From Pseudomonas japonica (GTDB lineage Bacteria > Pseudomonadota > Gammaproteobacteria > Pseudomonadales > Pseudomonadaceae), in NCBI RefSeq assembly GCF_900188455.1, contig NZ_FZOL01000005.1, forward strand, positions 186,001 through 250,000: a stretch of 64,000 nucleotides of DNA, given 5' to 3'. The position numbers and the translations under genes were made by a program. Shown one piece after another: positions 1 through 8,888 of the stretch. A model generated the notes under the pieces. That model did not search any database. It was not told the origin of the DNA and worked only from the letters and a program-made list of their open reading frames with translations. How positions within the stretch are numbered: the first letter of the stretch is position 1; each line of letters starts with the position of its first letter.

Positions 1-76
1 GCCCGACTTGTAATTGCCAAGCATTTTCATTCGCAGGCAGTTGATCCCGATCCGCCCCTCAGGACTTCTCGAAGAC

Positions 77-2524
77 GTGAACAACAACAAGCTTTCCCCG
101 CGCTCCGCCGGCCGCTCGCGCTGGTTGCCCCTGGCACTGGCCCTGGCGGTCAGCGCCAGCATCGGCACCAGCTACGCCGATTCGACCCCGACCAGCATCC
201 AGATCCAGGCCCAGTCGCTGGCCACGGCGCTGAACCAGCTGGGCCAGCAGACCTCGCTGCAGCTGTTCTTCAGCCCCGCGCTGGTGGCCGGCAAGCAGGC
301 GCCGGCGGTGTCCGGCACCTTGTCGCCGGAGCAGGCGCTGCAGGCGTTGCTGCAAGGCAGCGGGCTGACCTACGAGATTTCCCAGGGCACCGTGGTCCTG
401 CATTCGGCACAGGCCGACAGCCAAGCCGCCAGCGGCACCCTGGAGCTGGCGCCCACCGATGTCAGCATGGTCGGTGACTGGCTCGGCGACGCCGAGGAGC
501 GCGTGGTGCAGAACCACCCCGGCGCGCGTACCGTGGTCCGCCGCGAGGCGATGATCGAGCAGGGTGCGATGAACGTGCGCGACGTGCTCAAGGGTATTCC
601 CGGGGTGCAGGTACAGGACTCCAACGGCACCGGCGGCAGCGACCTGTCGCTCAACGTCGGCGTGCGCGGCCTGACCTCGCGCCTGTCGCCGCGCTCCACC
701 GTGCTGATCGACGGCATTCCCGCGGCGTTCGCGCCGTACGGTCAACCGCAGCTGTCGATGGCGCCGATTTCGTCCGGCAACCTCGACAGCATCGACGTGG
801 TGCGTGGCGCGGGCTCGGTGCGTTACGGACCGCAGAACGTCGGTGGGGTGATCAACTTCGTCACCCGCGCCATTCCCAAGGAAGCCACCGGTGAAGTCGG
901 CACTACCCTGGAGACTTCCCGTCACGGCGGCTGGAAACATATCGAATCGGCCTTCATCGGCGGCACCGCCGACAACGGCCTGGGCGCGGCGCTGCTGTAC
1001 TCCGGGGTCAATGGCAACGGCTACCGCAGCAGCAACAACGACAACGATATCGACGACGTGCTGCTCAAGACCCACTGGGACCTGACCGAGCAGGACCAGC
1101 TGTCGCTGAACTTCCACTATTACGACGGCAAGGCCGACATGCCCGGCGGCCTGACCCAGGCGCAGTTCGACGCCGACCCGTACCAGTCCGACCGCGACTA
1201 CGACAGCTTCAGCGGCCGGCGCAAGGACGTGTCGCTGAAGTACCTGCGACAGATCGACGACGTCACCCAGTTCGAAGTGCTGACCTACTACACCGACAGC
1301 TTCCGCGGCAGCACCATCGCCGCCCGCGACCAGAAGACCCTCAGTTCCTATCCGCGCAGCTACCACACCTTCGCCGTGGAGCCGCGGGTGTCGCGGATCT
1401 TCTTCACCGGTCCCGCGACCCAGGAAGTCAGCGTCGGCTATCGCTACCTGAAGGAAGCGATGCACGAGCAGTCCAGCCGCCTGGCGCTGGTCAACAACGT
1501 GCCGACCATCACCCCGACGTCCGACGGCCATGTGTTCCAGGATCGCACCGGCGGCACCGAGGCCAGCGCCTACTACATCGACGACAAGATCGATATCGGC
1601 AACTGGACCATCACCCCGGGCGTGCGCTTCGAGCACATCAACACCGACTGGCATGAGCGCGCGGTGCGCGGCACCAACGGCGTGCGGGTGCAGGAGAAGA
1701 ACCGCAGCGTGACCAGCAACGAACCGCTGCCGGCGCTGAGCGTGATGTACCACCTGTCCGATGCCTGGAAGGTGTTCGCCAACTACGAGACGTCGTTCGG
1801 CAGCCTGCAGTACTTCCAGCTGGGCCAGGGCGGCACCGGCGATGCGACCGCCAACGGCCTGGAAGCGGAAAAGGCCAAGACCTACGAGATCGGCACCCGT
1901 TACAACGATGGCACCTGGGGCGGCGAACTGACCGCGTTCTACATCGACTTCGACGACGAACTGCAATACATCAGCAACGACATCGGCTGGACCAACCTCG
2001 GCGCGACCAAGCACCAGGGCATCGAGGCGTCGGTGCATTACGACCTGTCGGGGCTGGACCCGCGCCTGGATGGCCTGAGCGCCAATGCCGGGTTCACCTA
2101 CACCCGTGCGACCTACGAAGGCGAGATCCCCGGCTTCAAGGGCCGCGACCTGCCGTTCTACTCGCGTCAGGTGGTCAATGCCGGGCTGCGTTACCAGGTG
2201 GACCGCTGGACCTGGAACCTGGATGCCTTCGCCCAATCGAAACAGCGCGCGCCGGGTACCGGGATGAATGCCGATGGCAGCTTCAACGGCAACTACATCA
2301 CCACGCCGAGCGCCGATGGGCAGTATGGCGACATTCCCGGCTACGTGACCTGGAGTGCCCGTGGCGGGTATGACTTCGGCAAGGAACTGTCGAACCTGAA
2401 GCTGGGTGTGGGGGTGAAGAACATCTTCGACAAGCAGTACTACACCCGTTCCAGCGACAACAACGCGGGGATCTACCTGGGTGAGCCGCGGACCTTCTAT
2501 GTGCAGGCCAGTGTAGGGTTCTGA
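77..2524 (+). CDS. fecA: TonB-dependent ferric-citrate/siderophore receptor, FecA type
   Basis: Outer-membrane gated channel importing a ferric chelate with TonB-ExbBD energy. After a signal peptide (basic MNNNKL start, hydrophobic LPLALALAVSASIG stretch, likely cleavage after SYA) comes an STN domain of about 70 residues, the signalling module used to talk to a FecR/FecI pair. A plug domain follows (DVLKGIPGVQVQ, VRGLTSRLSPRSTVLIDGIP, VVRGAGSVRYGPQNVGGVINF), then a beta-barrel ending in the usual aromatic VQASVGF. The reading frame is open back to a TTG at 14, but GTG at 77 starts directly at a good signal peptide, so I prefer it (815 aa). fecI/fecR would be expected upstream, outside the window. 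The FecA assignment rests on overall resemblance plus the STN domain; another siderophore substrate is possible. Confidence 0.85.
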   Translation: MNNNKLSPRSAGRSRWLPLALALAVSASIGTSYADSTPTSIQIQAQSLATALNQLGQQTSLQLFFSPALVAGKQAPAVSGTLSPEQALQALLQGSGLTYEISQGTVVLHSAQADSQAASGTLELAPTDVSMVGDWLGDAEERVVQNHPGARTVVRREAMIEQGAMNVRDVLKGIPGVQVQDSNGTGGSDLSLNVGVRGLTSRLSPRSTVLIDGIPAAFAPYGQPQLSMAPISSGNLDSIDVVRGAGSVRYGPQNVGGVINFVTRAIPKEATGEVGTTLETSRHGGWKHIESAFIGGTADNGLGAALLYSGVNGNGYRSSNNDNDIDDVLLKTHWDLTEQDQLSLNFHYYDGKADMPGGLTQAQFDADPYQSDRDYDSFSGRRKDVSLKYLRQIDDVTQFEVLTYYTDSFRGSTIAARDQKTLSSYPRSYHTFAVEPRVSRIFFTGPATQEVSVGYRYLKEAMHEQSSRLALVNNVPTITPTSDGHVFQDRTGGTEASAYYIDDKIDIGNWTITPGVRFEHINTDWHERAVRGTNGVRVQEKNRSVTSNEPLPALSVMYHLSDAWKVFANYETSFGSLQYFQLGQGGTGDATANGLEAEKAKTYEIGTRYNDGTWGGELTAFYIDFDDELQYISNDIGWTNLGATKHQGIEASVHYDLSGLDPRLDGLSANAGFTYTRATYEGEIPGFKGRDLPFYSRQVVNAGLRYQVDRWTWNLDAFAQSKQRAPGTGMNADGSFNGNYITTPSADGQYGDIPGYVTWSARGGYDFGKELSNLKLGVGVKNIFDKQYYTRSSDNNAGIYLGEPRTFYVQASVGF

Positions 2525-2545
2525 TCCCAGGCTGGCGCGCTCTCC

Positions 2546-2740
2546 CCGTAGGAGCGTGGCTTGCCTGCGGAGGCCTTGTAGGAGCTGGCTTGCCTGCGAA
2601 GAACTTGTAGGAGCGTGGCTTGCCCGCGAAGGACCGCGTAGCGGTCCCGGATTTCATCGCTAATGGGACCGCTGCGCGGTCCTTCGCAGGCAAGCCAGCT
2701 CCTACAAGGCCTTCGCGGGCAAGCCACGCTCCTACGGGGT
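2546..2740. repeat. Cluster of Pseudomonas REP-type palindromes
   Basis: Three direct copies of a GTAGGAGC(G)TGGCTTGCC-type unit (near 2548, 2578 and 2608) are followed by two inverted copies (near 2682 and 2711). The unit is the extragenic palindrome typical of Pseudomonas. A separate short inverted repeat, GGACCGC...GCGGTCC, lies in the middle. The cluster fills the gap between two convergent genes and could help terminate transcription or fold mRNA 3' ends. Confidence 0.9.
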
Positions 2741-2753
2741 AGAGGAGCGCCGT

Positions 2754-3911
2754 TTACGGCTCCGCTGTCTCGGCCGGCGACACGATGCTGGTCTTGCCCC
2801 CTCGCGAGCGCCCCGAACTCAGGTACGCCGCAATCGACTCCTGGGTCACCTCGCCGAGGAACACCTTGTCCCCATCCAGCACCGGCAACCACGCCCGGTT
2901 GAACTCGTACATCCGCGACAAGAGGATGCGCAGGTGCTCGTCATGCGCTGCCGTGGCGTTGAACTCGCGCAGGAAGTCGGTGCAGGTGCCTTGCTGGCGG
3001 TGCAGGTCGCGCCGCCGTACATAACCCAGCGCCCGGTTGTCGCCATCGGTCACCACCACGTACTTGCGGTCATGCTCGTCCATCAGTTCCAGCGCCTCCG
3101 CCACCGGCATCTCCGGGCTGGCCGACGGCGCGTTGTCCGCCGCATCCTCCGCACGCACCAGCAGCAGGCGCTTGAGGGTGCTGTCCTGGCCGACGAAGCT
3201 GCTGACGAACTCATCCGCCGGATGCGCCAGCAGGGTGTCCGGATGGTCCAGCTGGACCAGCTTGCCGGCGCGGAAGATGGCGATCTTGTCGCCCAGCTTG
3301 AGCGCCTCGTCGATGTCGTGGCTGACCATGATCACGGTCTTGTTCAGCGCGCGCTGCATCTCGAAGAACTCGTTCTGGATCATCTCGCGGTTGATCGGAT
3401 CGACCGCGCCGAACGGCTCGTCCATCAGCAGCAGCGGGGCTTCGGCGGCGAGGGCGCGGATCACCCCGATGCGCTGCTGCTGGCCGCCGGACAGCTCGCG
3501 TGGATAGCGCTGCAGGTACTGCTTGGGCTCCAGGCGGATCATGCTCATCAGCTCGCGGGCACGCTCGTGGCATTTGCGCTTGTCCCAGCCGAGCAGGCGC
3601 GGGACCACGGTGATGTTTTCCTCGATGGTCATGTTGGGGAACAGGCCGATCTGCTGGATCACGTAGCCGATGCGCCGGCGCAGGGTGGTTTCGTCGAGGC
3701 CGGTGGTGTCCTCGCCGTTGATCAGCACCTTGCCCGAGGTCGGTTCGATCAGGCGGTTGATCATCTTCAGCGTGGTGCTCTTGCCGCAGCCGGACGGACC
3801 GAGGAACACGCAGATCTCGCCCTCGTTGACGGTCAGGCTGACCGCGTCGACCGCCCTGACCTCCTTGCCGTTGCTATGAAAGGTCTTGGACAGGTTCTGG
3901 AGTTCGATCAT
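2754..3911 (-). CDS. opuCA: Osmoprotectant ABC transporter ATP-binding protein with CBS domains
   Basis: ATPase powering uptake of quaternary-amine osmoprotectants such as glycine betaine, choline or carnitine. Walker A GPSGCGKS is at residues 38-45, signature LSGGQ at 140-144 and Walker B LLLMDEP at 160-166. The last third (about residues 250-375) resembles the paired CBS domains that sense ionic strength in OpuA/OpuC-type ATPases. Length 385 aa is normal. Its start overlaps the stop of the permease gene by 4 bases (ATGA), so the two are translationally coupled. It is the last gene of a four-gene minus-strand operon. Confidence 0.92.
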   Translation of the reverse strand: MIELQNLSKTFHSNGKEVRAVDAVSLTVNEGEICVFLGPSGCGKSTTLKMINRLIEPTSGKVLINGEDTTGLDETTLRRRIGYVIQQIGLFPNMTIEENITVVPRLLGWDKRKCHERARELMSMIRLEPKQYLQRYPRELSGGQQQRIGVIRALAAEAPLLLMDEPFGAVDPINREMIQNEFFEMQRALNKTVIMVSHDIDEALKLGDKIAIFRAGKLVQLDHPDTLLAHPADEFVSSFVGQDSTLKRLLLVRAEDAADNAPSASPEMPVAEALELMDEHDRKYVVVTDGDNRALGYVRRRDLHRQQGTCTDFLREFNATAAHDEHLRILLSRMYEFNRAWLPVLDGDKVFLGEVTQESIAAYLSSGRSRGGKTSIVSPAETAEP

Positions 3912-4561
3912 TTGAGCAGTCCTTCTGGAGTCAGCGAACGTTGCAGGGCTTGCAGCAGCAGGTCGGCGAGGATGGCCAGGAGGCTCACCAGCACGGCGCC
4001 GACCAGCAGCATCGACATGTCGCTGCGGCTGATGGAGGTCAGGATGAGTACGCCCAGGCCACCGGCGCCGATGGTGGCGGCGATGGTCATCACGCCGATG
4101 TTCATCACCACGGCGGTACGCACCCCGGCGAGGATCACCGGCACGGCGATCGGCAGTTCGACCATGCGCAGGCGCTGGCCGAAGGTCATGCCGATACCGC
4201 GGGCGGCTTCACGGATGCCCGGCTCGACGTTGGTCAGGGCCAGGTAGGTGTTGCGCATGATCGGCAACAGGGAATAGAGGAACACCGCGGTGATCGCCGG
4301 CAGCGGGCCGAGACCCTGGCCGAACTTTGAGTAGAACGGCAGAAGCAGGCCGAACAGGGCGATCGACGGCACCGTCAGCAGCACCGTGGCGCTGGCTTGC
4401 AAGGGGCCGGCGAGGCTGGGGAAGCGGGTCATGAGGATGCCCAGTGGCACGCCGACGAGAATCGCCAGGCCGACCGCGATGCCCACCAGGGTGACGTGCT
4501 GTCCGGTGAGGTGCAGCACTTGCGCCCAGTCGAGGTGGGCGAAGGTCTCCAGCAGATTCAT
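3908..4561 (-). CDS. opuCB: Osmoprotectant ABC transporter permease (first permease)
   Basis: Inner-membrane permease of the OpuC/YehW type, 217 aa with about five or six hydrophobic segments. The binding-protein-dependent transport motif lies around EAARGIGMTFGQRLRMVELP, the loop that contacts the ATPase. It overlaps both neighbours by 4 bases. Together with the second permease it forms the heterodimeric channel typical of OpuC systems. Confidence 0.92.
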   Translation of the reverse strand: MNLLETFAHLDWAQVLHLTGQHVTLVGIAVGLAILVGVPLGILMTRFPSLAGPLQASATVLLTVPSIALFGLLLPFYSKFGQGLGPLPAITAVFLYSLLPIMRNTYLALTNVEPGIREAARGIGMTFGQRLRMVELPIAVPVILAGVRTAVVMNIGVMTIAATIGAGGLGVLILTSISRSDMSMLLVGAVLVSLLAILADLLLQALQRSLTPEGLLK

Positions 4562-5466
4562 TGGGCACCTCCTGGCAGCGGATGCTCGCGCAGGAAGTCG
4601 TCCGCGACCTTGCCCGGGCTCTGGTGCTCGACGTCGACCTTGGCGTTGAGCTGGCGCATGGTCTCGTCGTCCAGTTGCTCGGCCAGCGGCTTGAGCAGGG
4701 TCGCCAGTTCGGGATGGGCGTCGAGCACGGCCTTGCGCACCACCGGCGCTGCGGTGTAGTCGGGGAAGTAGTGACGGTCGTCTTCCAGCAGCTTGAGGTC
4801 GAAGGCGCTGAGGCGGCCATCGGTGGTGTACACCAGACCGGTGAATACCTGGCCGTTGCGCAGAGCGGTGTAGACCAGGCCGGCGTCCATCTGGCGGATG
4901 TCCTCGCGGGTGAACTGCAGGTCGTAGGTCTCGGTCAGGCCGGCGAGGCCGTCCGGGCGGTTGGCGAACTCGGTGTCGAGGGCGAGGACGTGGGTCTTGC
5001 CCGCTTCGTCGCGCAGTACCTGGTTGAGCTGGCTGATGCTGGTCACCTGCGGGTACTGCTCGGCGACCTTGCGCGGCAGGGCCAGGGCGTAGGTGTTGCT
5101 GAAGCGCGACGGCGCGAGCCAGACCAGGCCCTTCCGCGCGTCCAGTGCCTTGACCCGCGCGTAGGTGGCCTCGGCGCTGGGCAGGCGTTCGTCGATATGG
5201 TTGTAGGAGACCAGCGAGACGCCGGTGTATTCCCAGACCATGTCCAGCTGGCCGCTCTCCTGGGCGCTGCGCGCCAGGCTGCTGCCGAGGCCGCCGGTGA
5301 CGCTGACCTCGAAGCCATGCTGGCGCAGGTAGCGCGCGGTGATTTCGGCGAGCACGGTCTGCTCGGTGAAGACCCGCGCGCCAATGCGGATCAGCGGTTT
5401 TTCGGCGGCCTGGGCAAATCCGGCGAACAGCAGGGCCGCGCCCAGGAACAAGGCGATTCTTTTCAT
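4558..5466 (-). CDS. opuCC: Osmoprotectant ABC transporter substrate-binding protein
   Basis: Periplasmic binding protein of the OpuAC/ProX-like type II fold, 302 aa. The N-terminus MKRIALFLGAALLFAGFAQA is a signal peptide with probable cleavage after AQA. No lipobox cysteine is visible, so it should be soluble in the periplasm. Phrases such as IRIGARVFTEQTVLAEI and WEYTGVSL are typical of the glycine betaine/choline-binding branch. It sits between the two permeases and shares the operon. Confidence 0.9.
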   Translation of the reverse strand: MKRIALFLGAALLFAGFAQAAEKPLIRIGARVFTEQTVLAEITARYLRQHGFEVSVTGGLGSSLARSAQESGQLDMVWEYTGVSLVSYNHIDERLPSAEATYARVKALDARKGLVWLAPSRFSNTYALALPRKVAEQYPQVTSISQLNQVLRDEAGKTHVLALDTEFANRPDGLAGLTETYDLQFTREDIRQMDAGLVYTALRNGQVFTGLVYTTDGRLSAFDLKLLEDDRHYFPDYTAAPVVRKAVLDAHPELATLLKPLAEQLDDETMRQLNAKVDVEHQSPGKVADDFLREHPLPGGAQ

Positions 5467-5479
5467 GGTGGTCCCTCGG

Positions 5480-6193
5480 TCAGTGGGTCAGGCCGCGTTC
5501 CAGCCAGCGGCGGCTGCACTGGCTGACCAGCGCATCGAGCAGCAACGCCAGGGCGGCGGTGCAGGCCGCGCCCAACAGCAGTTGCGGCTGGTTGTTCAGG
5601 GCGATGCCGGGGAAGATCAGGCTGCCCAGGCTGTTGGCGCCGATCAGGAACGACAGCGGTGCGGTGCCGACGTTGATCGCCAGGGCCACGCGCACGCCAC
5701 CGACGATGATCGGCACGGCGTTCGGCAACTCGACCTGGTACAGCGTCTGGCGCGGCGTCATGCCGATGCCGGTGGCGGCTTCCTTGAGTGAGGCGGGGAC
5801 GTTTTTCAGGCCTTCGTAGGTGTTGCGCACGATGGGCAGCAACGAGGCGAGGAACAGCGCGAAGATCGCGGGGCCGGCGCCGATGCCGAGGATGCTCAGG
5901 GCGATGGCGAGGACGGCGAGGGGCGGAACGGTGTTGCCGATGTTGAAGACCTGCATGAAGCGTTCGGCGCGGTCGACCCGCTGCGGTCGACTCAGGGCAA
6001 TGCCGGCGGGGATGCCCACGGCGAGCGCCGCCACCATCGACAGCAGCACCAGCATCAGGTGCGCCTGCAGGTAGAACCAGAGATCGGCGCGGTAGTGCGC
6101 GATCGTATCGATGCCGATCCAGTGGACCAGCAGGGCCAGGATGACGAGCGCGGCGGCCCATCCCATCAGCCCCTTGCCATAGCGTGCAGCCAT
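5480..6193 (-). CDS. opuCD: Osmoprotectant ABC transporter permease (second permease)
   Basis: Second channel subunit, 237 aa. The frame is open for 55 further codons upstream, but ATG at 6193 has AAGGAG about 8 bases ahead and begins a plausible N-terminus (MAARYGKGLMGW) just before the first membrane helix. The EAATGIGMTPRQTLYQVELP loop is the ATPase-coupling motif. First gene of the opuC operon, so its promoter should lie in 6194-6595. Confidence 0.9.
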   Translation of the reverse strand: MAARYGKGLMGWAAALVILALLVHWIGIDTIAHYRADLWFYLQAHLMLVLLSMVAALAVGIPAGIALSRPQRVDRAERFMQVFNIGNTVPPLAVLAIALSILGIGAGPAIFALFLASLLPIVRNTYEGLKNVPASLKEAATGIGMTPRQTLYQVELPNAVPIIVGGVRVALAINVGTAPLSFLIGANSLGSLIFPGIALNNQPQLLLGAACTAALALLLDALVSQCSRRWLERGLTH

Positions 6194-6595
6194 AGGCGCG
6201 GACTCCTTTTTCATCGTCGGCGCAGCGATGCCCGCGAGTGTCGCCATTCCAGGCGACGGGCAGTCGTTGCGCGAGTAGCAGCGCACTCTTTTGTGCGCCA
6301 TGAGCGAAACCTCGTCAGGCTCGTGTTGCCGGTGAAACATCCCCCGACCAGCGGTCATCAGGTTGGCATGGACGGGGGAGTGGACGTCTCCGTTGCGCTA
6401 AAGGTTCCCATCTGAGGCGGCATTTGGCCAGTGTTAATCCCTGGGCCTTAGGAAATTTCGCACGAGAAAGCAGCGTGATTCTGGCCGTCAGGCGTTGAAA
6501 TACCTGCTGTTGGGCCGTTAGTCGCGAGGGGCAGCATTTACCTCCGTACTTCTTGCGAATAGTCGCTTGAGGGAATATTCCTTCGGAGGTATTTT
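6194..6595. promoter_or_regulatory. Divergent intergenic region between opuCD and the toxin-antitoxin pair
   Basis: About 400 bases without a convincing gene; it must hold the start signals of the opuC operon (minus) and the toxin gene (plus). A 10-bp perfect palindrome, GGAATATTCC (6572-6581), sits just before the toxin ribosome-binding site and is a candidate operator for the antitoxin. I could not pick clear -35/-10 boxes. Confidence 0.4.
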
Positions 6596-6952
6596 ATGCC
6601 GTGGCCGATTATTTTCTGTGTGGAGTTTGAGGCAGAGGTGTTGCAGGCCGATCAGCTATTCAAGGAGCAACTGGCGGTGCATCTGGGGCTTTTGAGGGAC
6701 ATAGGCCCGCTATTGGGCCGTCCACGGGTAGATACCTTGAAAGGCTCTCGCCATTGCAATCTGAAAGAGCTCAGATTTTCTTCCGATGGTCGTGTCTGGC
6801 GTGTGGCATTCGCGTTCGATCCGGATCGTTGCGCCGTTCTGCTGATTGCCGGTGACAAGGCGGGTGTTCACCAGGAGCGGTTTTATCAGCGCTTGATCGC
6901 TCTCGCGGACGAGCGATATGACAGGTATCTGGCAGGAGGTGTCGAGAAATGA
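6596..6952 (+). CDS. HigB/RelE-superfamily toxin (phage Gp49-like)
   Basis: 118-aa protein of the type II toxin class that cleaves mRNA on the ribosome. The pattern LKGSRHCNLKELRF ... VWRVAFAFDPDRCAVLLIAGDK matches the Gp49/HigB branch of the RelE superfamily (core LKELR plus WRVAFAFDP). CGGAGG lies ahead of the ATG. The stop overlaps the next start by 4 bases, with the toxin first, the HigBA order. It lies outside the prfC element, on the backbone side of the left junction. Confidence 0.82.
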   Translation: MPWPIIFCVEFEAEVLQADQLFKEQLAVHLGLLRDIGPLLGRPRVDTLKGSRHCNLKELRFSSDGRVWRVAFAFDPDRCAVLLIAGDKAGVHQERFYQRLIALADERYDRYLAGGVEK

Positions 6953-7278
6953 CAATGACCCTTGATGATTTGCTGAACAGCTTTTCTCCGGAGCGCAGAG
7001 CGTGGGTGGAGGAGAGAACCCGTGAGCTGGTTTGCGAAGAGCTGACCTTGCAGGCATTGCGTCGGGAGTTGGAGGTTACTCAGGAAAGCCTTGCCGAGCG
7101 TATGGCAGTAGGGCAGGCGAATATCTCCAAGGTCGAGAAACGTAGCGACATGCTGATTTCGACCTTGCGCGACTACATCGAGGCTTTGGGAGGAACGCTG
7201 GAGCTGGTTGCCCACATGCCAAATCGTGCTCCGGTGAAGTTGCAAGGTTTCAACGAGCGCCCGCTGGGTATTGAGTGA
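6949..7278 (+). CDS. XRE-family antitoxin (HigA-like)
   Basis: 109-aa protein with a Cro/C1-type helix-turn-helix in its middle (LRRELEVTQESLAERMAVGQANISKVEKR). It should bind and neutralise the preceding toxin and repress the pair. Translation is coupled through the ATGA overlap. The C-terminus (LRDYIEALGGTLELVAHM) is typical of antitoxins paired with Gp49-like toxins. Confidence 0.85.
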   Translation: MTMTLDDLLNSFSPERRAWVEERTRELVCEELTLQALRRELEVTQESLAERMAVGQANISKVEKRSDMLISTLRDYIEALGGTLELVAHMPNRAPVKLQGFNERPLGIE

Positions 7279-7365
7279 AGTCCATCAGGGGACCCGATTT
7301 TGGTCCCCGCCCAACTTCAGGTATGATACCGCCCCTTTTTTCAATCCCCAGTCAGGCGATTTCCC

Positions 7366-7440
7366 ATGACCCACCAGGCCGCCGAAGTCGCGAAGCGCCG
7401 CACTTTCGCAATCATTTCCCACCCCAACCATACCCTCTAA
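7366..7440 (+). pseudogene. prfC: Detached native 5' end of prfC (24 codons, then stop)
   Basis: ATG at 7366 opens a frame beginning MTHQAAEVAKRRTFAII and continuing SHP, the expected N-terminus of release factor 3. After the shared core the frame runs into element DNA and ends at TAA 7438-7440 as NHTL. The upstream bases, including a TATGAT-like box near 7322, probably contain the original prfC promoter. This promoter now produces only a 24-residue peptide, because the rest of prfC lies at 35306 and beyond. Confidence 0.85.
7411..7425 (+). other. attL core of the prfC-integrated element
   Basis: ATCATTTCCCACCCC, identical to 35306-35320 and in the same orientation. In both places it encodes IISHP of RF3. 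The surrounding bases remain similar but not identical (CGCACTTTCGCA before the left copy, CGCACGTTTGCC before the right), as expected if the element carries its own version of the prfC 5' end. Strand exchange therefore took place within or next to these 15 bases. Confidence 0.85.
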
Positions 7441-7554
7441 GTCAGGCTGCGACAGGCCTCGCCATATTCTCAAACAATCTACTGATTTTATTGAAGAATC
7501 CCAGGTCACCCGCGACAATCAAAGACAACCGAAGACAAGCTGAGCCACACGGTT

Positions 7555-7577
7555 TGTGTACATGTCAGCGTACATAA
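7555..7577 (+). repeat. Terminal direct repeat, left copy (candidate integrase arm site)
   Basis: TGTGTACAT, two variable bases, CAGCGTACA, one variable base, AA. It matches 35217-35239 at 20 of 23 positions, same orientation, about 130 bp inside the left core. Position near both ends suggests integrase arm binding; the internal TGTAC/GTACA symmetry would also fit a dimeric regulator. Confidence 0.65.
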
Positions 7578-7629
7578 ATCAGCCCTTCGAAGACCTTTGA
7601 AAAATTATGTACGCACATCCGGAGGCCCC

Positions 7630-8835
7630 ATGGCGATCTCGGATACCTGGCTCAAAGCCAACAGCGGCAAGCCTCGCGCGGCTTTGGAAGAAAAAACCGA
7701 CCGCGAAGCTCTGAGTGTGCGCATTACGCCTAAGGGCAAAATCACCTTCCAGCTACGCTACCGCTACAATGCACGACCCTGCCGTGTTGATCTTGGCACC
7801 TATCCCCTGGTGTCACTCAAAGAGGCCCGTACAGAAGCGCAACGCCTGCGCGCCCAGCTGGAGCAGGGGCATGACCCCAGGGTCGTCAGGCTGCTGGAAA
7901 AGCAGGCGATCCTTCAGGCCGATTCAATCGAGTCCCTGTTCCGACAGTGGTATGTGTCTTACTGCCAAGGGAACAAGAAGGGCCATCACGAAATCCTGCG
8001 CTCCTTCGAAATTCATGTGTTTCCGAAGATCGGTCATTTGCCAGCCGGGAAGGTCACCATGCACGAATGGCTGGCACTGCTAGAGGAGCAGGCGAGGGTC
8101 AGGCCCGGCATCGCCGACCGCATCCTGGTCAATGCCAAGCAGATGCTCAAATGGGGTGTGAAGCGCCAGCTCATCCCCAGCCATCCACTCTCCGATATCA
8201 ACGCCAAGGAAGACCTGCAGATCAAGAAGGTTGCAGGCTCTCGCTCCCTGTCCGCCGATGAAATCAGGCTCGTGTGGAAGGCTATTGAGCAATCGCGCAT
8301 GGCGACCAAGAACAAAATATTCCTGAAACTCTGCCTGATCTATGGCTGCCGCAACGGCGAGCTACGCGTGAGCGAGAAGGGGCATTTTGATTTCAAGGCC
8401 ATGGTCTGGACGGTGCCTCCTGCCAACCACAAGCTGGGCAAGAATTCCGGTAAGCCGTTGCTTCGCCCCATCACTCCAGAGACCGAGGAGCTGATCCGGC
8501 AGGCCATTGATCTAAGCGGGGAAGGTTCTTACCTATTCACCAACAGCGGCACAGATGAGCCGATGGGGACGGGTGCGCCCCTGCAGTTGCCCTACAACAT
8601 CATGCAATGGCTGCGCAGACACGAGAAATACGAGATGGCGCACTGGTCAGTTCACGACCTGCGCAAGACAGCGCGGACGAATTTCTCGACGCTGACTGAA
8701 CCTCACATCGCCGAAATCATGCTGGGCCACAAGTTGCCGGGCAGCTGGCAGGTTTACGACCAGTACGACTATCTGGCTGAGCAAAAGGAGGCCTATAGCG
8801 CTTGGCTGAGGCGTCTTCAAGGCTTGACTGTATAA
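7630..8835 (+). CDS. int: Tyrosine-type integrase, DUF4102/P4-like (prfC-specific)
   Basis: 401-aa site-specific recombinase expected to integrate and excise the element at prfC. The N-terminal DUF4102-like arm-binding region (LSVRITPKGKITFQLRYRY ... LGTYPLVSLKEAR) is followed by a core-binding part and a catalytic domain with CRNGEL arginine, HDLRKTARTNF (H..R), GH and the C-terminal VYDQYDY tyrosine region. The frame opens at 7597, but GGAGG six bases before ATG 7630 favours that start. Lying 200 bp inside attL in prfC, it corresponds in place and type to the SXT/R391 integrase. Confidence 0.9.
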   Translation: MAISDTWLKANSGKPRAALEEKTDREALSVRITPKGKITFQLRYRYNARPCRVDLGTYPLVSLKEARTEAQRLRAQLEQGHDPRVVRLLEKQAILQADSIESLFRQWYVSYCQGNKKGHHEILRSFEIHVFPKIGHLPAGKVTMHEWLALLEEQARVRPGIADRILVNAKQMLKWGVKRQLIPSHPLSDINAKEDLQIKKVAGSRSLSADEIRLVWKAIEQSRMATKNKIFLKLCLIYGCRNGELRVSEKGHFDFKAMVWTVPPANHKLGKNSGKPLLRPITPETEELIRQAIDLSGEGSYLFTNSGTDEPMGTGAPLQLPYNIMQWLRRHEKYEMAHWSVHDLRKTARTNFSTLTEPHIAEIMLGHKLPGSWQVYDQYDYLAEQKEAYSAWLRRLQGLTV

Positions 8836-8888
8836 TCGGTTACGGTTGTATGTCGCATTATGCATATGGAGAGTAGGTTGCACTTATT

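Noticed and set aside
59-2236. 725-codon minus-strand frame opposite the FecA-type receptor
   Set aside because: Antisense shadow with no domain; the plus strand encodes a complete receptor.
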